DNA of 18,173 bases from Bryobacterales bacterium (GTDB taxonomy: Bacteria > Acidobacteriota > Terriglobia > Bryobacterales > Bryobacteraceae): assembly GCA_016789785.1 (NCBI GenBank), contig JAEUQE010000193.1:1-18173 (forward strand). Direction: 5' to 3'. The notes under the pieces are model-generated. The model made no database searches, was not told the DNA's origin, and saw only the letters and a list, made by a program, of their open reading frames with translations. Shown here one piece after another: positions 14,159 through 18,173 of the stretch; position 1 is the first letter of the stretch, and each line of letters begins with the position of its first letter. Both the position numbers and the translations under genes were made by a program.

Positions 14159-15556
14159 TCAATAATTATGAGGCGATTCTTTCTGCGGGCGGGGCTCGGT
14201 GCGCGCGCTCATCAGGAGCGCTTCGTACTTGGAGGCGAGGCCCGGCTTGTCCGTCGCGAGATTGCGCTTCTCGCCGATATCATCCTTGAGGTTGTACAAC
14301 TCCACCGCCGCATCAGGCGCCGGGCGAATTACCTTCCAGTCGCCGATGCGCGCCGCGGCCATCGGCTTCTCTTTGCGGAAATTGCCGGTGTTGCCTGGTT
14401 CTGTACGAGGTAACTCCCAATAGAGGTGCTCGTGCTGCTTCTGCTTCTTTCCTGTCAGCGCGGGCACCACGGAGATGCCGTCGATGCCCTTCGGCGCGGC
14501 GGATCCCGCAAGTTCGGCGGCGGTTGGCAGGAAGTCGCAGAAGTACCAGGGATGCGAGCTGACACTGCGAGGCTTAATTTTGCCTGGCCAGCGCGCAAGC
14601 ATCGGAGTCCGGATGCCGCCTTCATAGAAGTTCTGCTTGTGACCGCGGAAAGGACCGTTGCTCGAGAAAAACTCCTCGTCCCAGAGCCGCGTTGCGCCAC
14701 CGTTATCGGATGTGAAGAACACGATGGTGTTGTCATCCACCTTCAGTTCTTTCAGCAGCTTCAGAATGCGTCCGACATCGGAGTCCATTCGCGACACCAT
14801 ACCCGCGTAACATGCCCGGCGCTCGGGCTGATCGGCATAGTGGCGACGCTTGTCGATGTAGGGCTTCTCTTCGAACTTGCCTCGATAGGGCTTCATCGAG
14901 TCTTCGGGAACCAGCAGTTCCAGATGCGGAATTGTGAACGGCACATACGCGAAGAACGGCTGCTGGTGGTTGCGGCGAATGAAGCTCAGGGCCTTTTCGG
15001 CGATGAAGTCATGGGAGTAGCTGGTGCGTTTGCCGTTCTCGTTGCCCGGCAACATGTCCTTCTTCTCGTTGTGAAACAGATACTGCGGATAGAAGTAGTG
15101 CGCGTGGACCTGATGCAGGTAGCCGTAGAACTCGTCGAAGCCCTTCTTCCACGGCACGCCAACAGTGTTGATGTCACCAAGCCCCCACTTCCCGAAGCAG
15201 CCCGTCGCATATTCGGCTTGCTTCAGCAGTCGTGCAGCGGTGAGCTCATTCTCGAAAATCGGAGTGCCACCGCCGTTGGAACGAATGGGAGTGTGGCCCA
15301 TGTGAAAGCCGGTCATCAGCGTGCTTCGCGATGGCGCGCAGACCGTGCAGCCAGCGTAGGCATCGGTGAAGCGCATGCCCTCCGTCGCGATACTGTCAAT
15401 GTTCGGAGTCTGAATGTATTTCTGCCCGTAGCAGCCGAGGTCGCCGATGCCGAGATCGTCGGCCATGATCCAGACGATGTTCGGTTTGCGGGACGCAGCC
15501 GCCGCGACACCGCCAGCGGCCGCGGTTGCGAAAAGTTCTCTGCGGGTGAGGGACAT
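14159..15556 (-). CDS. Tat-exported sulfatase (arylsulfatase A-like)
   Basis: Hydrolyses sulfate esters outside the cytoplasm. The 465-residue protein begins MSLTRRELFATAAAGGVAAAA, a twin-arginine signal (R5R6). The catalytic domain starts at KPNIVWIMADDLGIGDLG (metal-binding D33 and D34). CAPSR at 73-77 is the formylglycine motif C-x-P-x-R, so activation by a formylglycine-generating enzyme (none in the window) is expected. FTSDNGG supplies the downstream metal ligands. The C-terminal half has the usual LYWELPRTEPGN and WKVIRP blocks. I chose ATG 15554-15556 because it gives a clean Tat signal; an upstream ATG at 15610 would overlap the MFS gene. It starts four bases after the MFS stop and precedes rhaI by 15 bases. 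The substrate is probably a sulfated glycan, by neighbourhood only. Confidence 0.93.
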   Translation of the reverse strand: MSLTRRELFATAAAGGVAAAASRKPNIVWIMADDLGIGDLGCYGQKYIQTPNIDSIATEGMRFTDAYAGCTVCAPSRSTLMTGFHMGHTPIRSNGGGTPIFENELTAARLLKQAEYATGCFGKWGLGDINTVGVPWKKGFDEFYGYLHQVHAHYFYPQYLFHNEKKDMLPGNENGKRTSYSHDFIAEKALSFIRRNHQQPFFAYVPFTIPHLELLVPEDSMKPYRGKFEEKPYIDKRRHYADQPERRACYAGMVSRMDSDVGRILKLLKELKVDDNTIVFFTSDNGGATRLWDEEFFSSNGPFRGHKQNFYEGGIRTPMLARWPGKIKPRSVSSHPWYFCDFLPTAAELAGSAAPKGIDGISVVPALTGKKQKQHEHLYWELPRTEPGNTGNFRKEKPMAAARIGDWKVIRPAPDAAVELYNLKDDIGEKRNLATDKPGLASKYEALLMSARTEPRPQKESPHNY

Positions 15557-15560
15557 CGAT

Positions 15561-16787
15561 CTAACTCGCTTTCGGAACGTACTTCGAGTCAACAAGGAAA
15601 ACATAGGCACATACGCCGACGATCAGCAGCACGCCGACCGCGAAGATCGGGGCGGAATAGCTGCCCGTAGTCTGCTTCAGCCATCCGGTGAGGATAGCGG
15701 CGACAATGCCGGACAGGTTGGAGGCGCAGTTCTGAACGCCGGCGATGCGGCCGATCGCCGCACCCGGCATCATGGTCTGCGTGAGCGCCCAATAGTTCGC
15801 AGTCGCCAGGCCAAGTCCGCTGAGCGAAAAGATGGAGAGCGCCAGGGCCATGGTGTTGTCCTGAATGAATGCGCCGCCGATGACCGTGGATGCCACCATC
15901 AGACCGGCGATGGTGAACGCTTTACGCACCTTTACGGGATCGCCGCCACGCACCACCATGCGGTCGGCGATCAGGCCCGCAATGATCGCGACGGTAGCCA
16001 TGCCTCCGAAACTGAATCCGGTGTAAACGCTCGATCCCGAGAGCGACAAGCCGCGGCTTTCCTTGAAATAGGAGGGCATCCAGGTCAGGCAGAAGTAGAC
16101 GAAGTAGTTGTAGCAGAAGGTGCCAATAATGATGCCCCAGATCAGCCGGGTGCTGAAGATGCGTCCGAAGGACACCGGCGCCGAGGTCATCTTCTTCATC
16201 GCAGCGGCTTCCAACTCGCGATCGTTGTTCTTCACCAGAGTCAGCCACGGGATGAGCCAAAACAGGCATCCCAGACCCAGAATCGCGAACATCGTGCGCC
16301 AACCGTACATCTCGATCAGGTAGCCCGCCAGTGGCGTACCGAGCGCAGGACCGTACTTCGTGCCCGCCATATAGATGCCGACCGCAAGCCCGCGCTGCCG
16401 CTCCTCGACGTTGAAACGCAGCCATCGGAGGCTCGCGGGTGTCACCACTGCTTCGCCGACGCCAAGCAACAGACGCAGGGCGTTGAGCTGCCAAACGGCG
16501 CTGGCAACTGCCGTGGCCGCCGAGGTCAGGCTCCAGAAGAGGAACCCGATCGCGTAGGGAGTCTTCACGCCGTAGCGATCCACCAGGAAGCCCGCGGGAA
16601 TCTGGAGTAGCGCGTAGGACCAGAAGAACGCGGAATTCAGGATCCCCCGGTCCTGATCGGTCAGCTTGAAGAACTGTTTGAAGTCATCTGCCGCCAAGGC
16701 GACCGAGAAATTCGCCCGGTCAACATAGGCGATGATCATCCCCAGACTCAGGAGGACGACGATGGTCCAGCGGCGGGTGGAAGTCAT
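15561..16787 (-). CDS. MFS transporter, anion:cation symporter (ACS)-like
   Basis: 408 residues with about 12 hydrophobic helices. The N-terminal half shows LSLGMIIAYVDRANFSVALAADDF, then FFWSYALLQIPAGFLVDRYGVK (the conserved loop 2-3 motif of the MFS) and LGVGEAVVTPASLRWL, which place it in the ACS family of sugar-acid and organic-anion symporters (hexuronate, galactonate and tartrate transporters). It would import a small, probably anionic substrate across the inner membrane. It leads a minus-strand operon: its TAG lies four bases before the sulfatase ATG, and rhaI follows. The ATG at 16785-16787 has no clear Shine-Dalgarno. The substrate might be a rhamnose-containing or desulfated sugar product, but this is inferred from neighbours. 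Confidence 0.9.
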   Translation of the reverse strand: MTSTRRWTIVVLLSLGMIIAYVDRANFSVALAADDFKQFFKLTDQDRGILNSAFFWSYALLQIPAGFLVDRYGVKTPYAIGFLFWSLTSAATAVASAVWQLNALRLLLGVGEAVVTPASLRWLRFNVEERQRGLAVGIYMAGTKYGPALGTPLAGYLIEMYGWRTMFAILGLGCLFWLIPWLTLVKNNDRELEAAAMKKMTSAPVSFGRIFSTRLIWGIIIGTFCYNYFVYFCLTWMPSYFKESRGLSLSGSSVYTGFSFGGMATVAIIAGLIADRMVVRGGDPVKVRKAFTIAGLMVASTVIGGAFIQDNTMALALSIFSLSGLGLATANYWALTQTMMPGAAIGRIAGVQNCASNLSGIVAAILTGWLKQTTGSYSAPIFAVGVLLIVGVCAYVFLVDSKYVPKAS

Positions 16788-16828
16788 GAAGGGGCTAAGA
16801 TATCACAGTTGCTTGCCCAAAGATTTCA

Positions 16829-16857
16829 TTGTTTTTCAGGGGCATCCGAGGTACACT
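16829..16857 (+). promoter_or_regulatory. Candidate sigma-70 promoter of vapBC
   Basis: TTGTTT (16829-16834) and TACACT (16852-16857) are separated by 17 bases, giving three and four matches to the consensus boxes. The expected transcription start falls at or next to the vapB ATG (16864), so the transcript may be nearly leaderless. The short interrupted dyad GTA-CACTA-TAC (16851-16861) overlies the -10 region and could be a VapB operator. Confidence 0.4.
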
Positions 16858-16863
16858 ATACAC

Positions 16864-17103
16864 ATGAAACGTACGAATGTTGTGTTGGACGACGCCTTAT
16901 TGGAGGAGGCCACGAGTTTGTTGGGATTGAAGACCTATTCGGCCACCATCAACAAAGCATTGGAAGAAGTGATTCGGATGCAGAAGGTGCGCCGCTTGTC
17001 CGAGTTCTATGGTGCGAACTTGTGGGAAGGCAATTTGGGCGAGATGCGCGGGGACGCACCACTTGCGATGGCACATGCTGCTGCGAAGGGCAAGCATTCG
17101 TGA
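16864..17103 (+). CDS. vapB: VapB-type antitoxin (ribbon-helix-helix)
   Basis: 79 residues from ATG 16864. MKRTNVVLDDALLEEATSLLGLKTYSATINKALEEVIRM (1-40) is the ribbon-helix-helix domain of VapB antitoxins of the DUF2191 type: a short strand, then two helices for dimerisation and operator binding. The second half (RRLSEFYGANLWEGNLGEM) is the expected toxin-neutralising tail, with an aromatic and acidic segment that would insert into the VapC active site. A frame opening at 16732 is upstream coding noise. The start is supported by the family N-terminus MKRTNVVLDD; GAGGT lies eleven bases upstream, far for a ribosome site. The TGA overlaps the vapC GTG, so the pair is co-translated. It probably represses its own promoter. 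Confidence 0.88.
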   Translation: MKRTNVVLDDALLEEATSLLGLKTYSATINKALEEVIRMQKVRRLSEFYGANLWEGNLGEMRGDAPLAMAHAAAKGKHS

Positions 17104-17510
17104 TTCTTGCGGATACTTCCGTGTGGATTCAGTTCCAGCGCGGCCAGTTGGGCGGGCCGCTGAGTGAGGTGGAACTGCTGAGTCTGGTGACCGTGCCGCC
17201 TGTGATTCAGGAGTTGTTCCAGGGCCTGGCAGACCGGCCGGGGCTCGACCGGTTTCGCGAATCCGTGCTCGCGTTGCCGAGGCTGGCGGATCCGGTGCCG
17301 TTGGACATGTATCTGGAGGCGGCCGAAATCTACCGGGACCTGCGGCGCCGGGGAGTCACGGTGCGCTCGTCGGTGGACTGCCTGATCGCCGCCATCGCGA
17401 TCGCCAATCGGGTTGCCGTGTGGCACGTGGATCGGGATTTCGACGCAATCGCGAAGCATACGCGGCTCTCCCTCTATGCCCGCCAGGTGCGAACTGCCGG
17501 CAATTCCTGA
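17100..17510 (+). CDS. vapC: VapC-type PIN-domain ribonuclease toxin
   Basis: 136 residues from GTG 17100-17102, overlapping the vapB stop (GTGA). The PIN domain is complete: MILADTSVWIQF (D5), TVPPVIQELFQG (E38), SSVDCLIAAIAIAN (D93) and WHVDRDFDAIAK (D111, D113), the four-acid metal site of VapC endoribonucleases that cleave tRNA or rRNA. All acidic residues are present, so the toxin looks functional. The much longer open frame beginning at 16809 runs antisense-free but covers vapB in another frame; only the part from 17100 resembles VapC. It sits between the divergently transcribed MFS operon and glgC, a typical isolated addiction module. The RNA target cannot be predicted here. Confidence 0.9.
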   Translation: MILADTSVWIQFQRGQLGGPLSEVELLSLVTVPPVIQELFQGLADRPGLDRFRESVLALPRLADPVPLDMYLEAAEIYRDLRRRGVTVRSSVDCLIAAIAIANRVAVWHVDRDFDAIAKHTRLSLYARQVRTAGNS

Positions 17511-17528
17511 TGCTTCCTGCGATGTTTC

Positions 17529-17557
17529 TTGATTCGTAACGCACACGCTGACACAAT
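17529..17557 (+). promoter_or_regulatory. Candidate sigma-70 promoter for glgC
   Basis: TTGATT (17529-17534) and CACAAT (17552-17557) are spaced by 17 bases, each matching the consensus at four of six positions. Transcription would begin near 17564, leaving a leader of about 110 bases before glgC. Confidence 0.4.
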
Positions 17558-17571
17558 AGGGCTTGGCTCTC

Positions 17572-17635
17572 GGTCAACCTAGGCGGTACCGTTGACCACA
17601 CAACCTGTGGCGGCTGGACGGTACGTGCCGCCGCG
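17572..17635 (+). promoter_or_regulatory. Leader of glgC with three overlapping inverted repeats
   Basis: Three consecutive hairpin-capable repeats are seen. The first is GGTCAAC (17572-17578) with GTTGACC (17591-17597), a perfect 7-base pair arm and 12-base loop. The second is CCACA (17596-17600) with TGTGG (17606-17610), loop of five. The third is GGCGGC (17609-17614) with GCCGCC (17627-17632), extendable to nine pairs with G-U pairs (17606-17614/17627-17635). Neighbouring arms share bases, so the hairpins compete. No U-tract follows, so this is not a standard terminator. A regulatory leader or protein operator is possible but unproven; short GC-rich repeats also occur by chance. Confidence 0.35.
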
Positions 17636-17673
17636 TGGTTCGCATTGTTTGGCGTTCAGATTGGGGAGCGACC

Positions 17674-18173
17674 ATGCAGATTCGAGTCCTCGCGTTCGTG
17701 CTTGCCGGCGGCAAAGGAACGCGTCTCTATCCACTTACCAAAGAGCGGGCAAAGCCCGCGGTCCCATTTGGTGGACAATACCGGATTGTCGATTTCGTAT
17801 TGAGCAATCTGGTGAACTCCGGCGTTTACTCCACCTACGTCTTGATTCAGTTCAAGAGCCAGTCTCTGCTGCAGCACTTGCGGGACGGGTGGGAATCCAC
17901 GGGCATGTTGAAGAACCACTTCATCATTCCCGTACCTGCGCAGATGCGCAACACCGAAGAAACCTGGTATCGCGGGACGGCGGATGCGATTTACCAGAAC
18001 ATCAACCTGATCGAGCAGGCCGACCCGCACCTGGTCTGCATTTTTGGCGCGGATCACATCTATCGCATGAACATCCGCGAGATGATCGAGTATCACGAAC
18101 AGAAGCGCGCTCAGGTGACGGTGGCGGCGATCCCGGTGGAGAAGCACTACTCCAAGGAATTCGGAGCGATTGA
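17674..18173 (+). CDS. glgC: Glucose-1-phosphate adenylyltransferase, 5' part (cut by window end)
   Basis: Makes ADP-glucose from glucose-1-phosphate and ATP, the committed step of bacterial glycogen synthesis. Only the first 166 codons are in the window and the frame stays open to the end; family members are about 410-430 residues. The N-terminus RVLAFVLAGGKGTRLYPLT (GGKGTRL nucleotide-binding loop at 12-18), ERAKPAVPFGGQYRIVDFVL, WYRGTADAIYQN (substrate contact) and FGADHIYRM (D-containing metal site) are diagnostic of GlgC over other nucleotidyltransferases such as GalU. The ATG at 17674 has GGGGAG six bases upstream. The preceding leader carries a promoter-like element and inverted repeats. 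Confidence 0.95.
   Translation, partial: MQIRVLAFVLAGGKGTRLYPLTKERAKPAVPFGGQYRIVDFVLSNLVNSGVYSTYVLIQFKSQSLLQHLRDGWESTGMLKNHFIIPVPAQMRNTEETWYRGTADAIYQNINLIEQADPHLVCIFGADHIYRMNIREMIEYHEQKRAQVTVAAIPVEKHYSKEFGAI

Noticed and set aside
14426..16610. Plus-strand frames of 387 and 414 codons antisense to the sulfatase and MFS genes.
   Set aside because: The genes on the minus strand have complete motifs; the antisense frames have shadow-like Arg/His-rich composition.
1..18173. tRNA, rRNA, CRISPR arrays, insertion sequences or attachment sites.
   Set aside because: None was found by eye; no transposase, no regularly spaced repeats and no cloverleaf-like segment were noticed. A tRNAscan or repeat search was not possible.

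Overview
The window looks like chromosomal DNA from a GC-rich bacterium, most plausibly an Acidobacteriota member of the Bryobacteraceae/Solibacter type. That placement is inferred from gene content (a Tat-exported sulfatase beside sugar catabolism, a SIS-type phosphoglucose isomerase, Uma2 and VapBC/DUF433-type genes, a type 2 valyl-tRNA synthetase) and base composition. No rRNA or other decisive marker is present. Genes are densely packed on both strands, and no stretch longer than about 165 bases lacks a gene.

Left part (1-5006): the 3' end of a Uma2-family gene, then valS on the plus strand. Facing valS is a minus-strand operon read right to left: an unrecognised 47-residue membrane protein, rph (tRNA 3' processing), rdgB (non-canonical purine NTP clean-up) and yjbQ. 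The small gene abuts rph, and the next two junctions are 4-base stop/start overlaps.

Centre-left (5076-6826): a two-gene cassette of an ABC-type (AAA_21, OLD-like) ATPase and a DUF4276 protein with Toprim-like acidic motifs, joined by an ATGA overlap. Its architecture parallels ATPase-Toprim anti-phage systems (OLD/Gabija, PARIS). It is the best candidate in the window for a little-described system.

Centre (6916-11687): a SIS-domain glucose-6-phosphate isomerase-like gene on the minus strand, diverging from trmFO and a xerC/xerD recombinase (overlapping, translationally linked), then a secreted protein made of three copies of a DUF4177-like repeat.

Centre-right (11690-16787, minus strand): a co-directional run, read right to left, of an MFS (ACS-type) transporter, a Tat-exported formylglycine sulfatase, L-rhamnose isomerase, a DUF6714-like protein and a DUF433/DUF5615 toxin-antitoxin-like pair. 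The first three genes suggest uptake and catabolism of a sulfated, perhaps rhamnose-containing, glycan.

Right end (16864-18173, plus strand): a vapBC toxin-antitoxin pair, a 163-base leader with a promoter-like element and three overlapping inverted repeats, and the 5' part of glgC (ADP-glucose pyrophosphorylase, glycogen synthesis), cut by the window end. No tRNA, rRNA, CRISPR array, insertion sequence or convincing U-tract terminator was seen.
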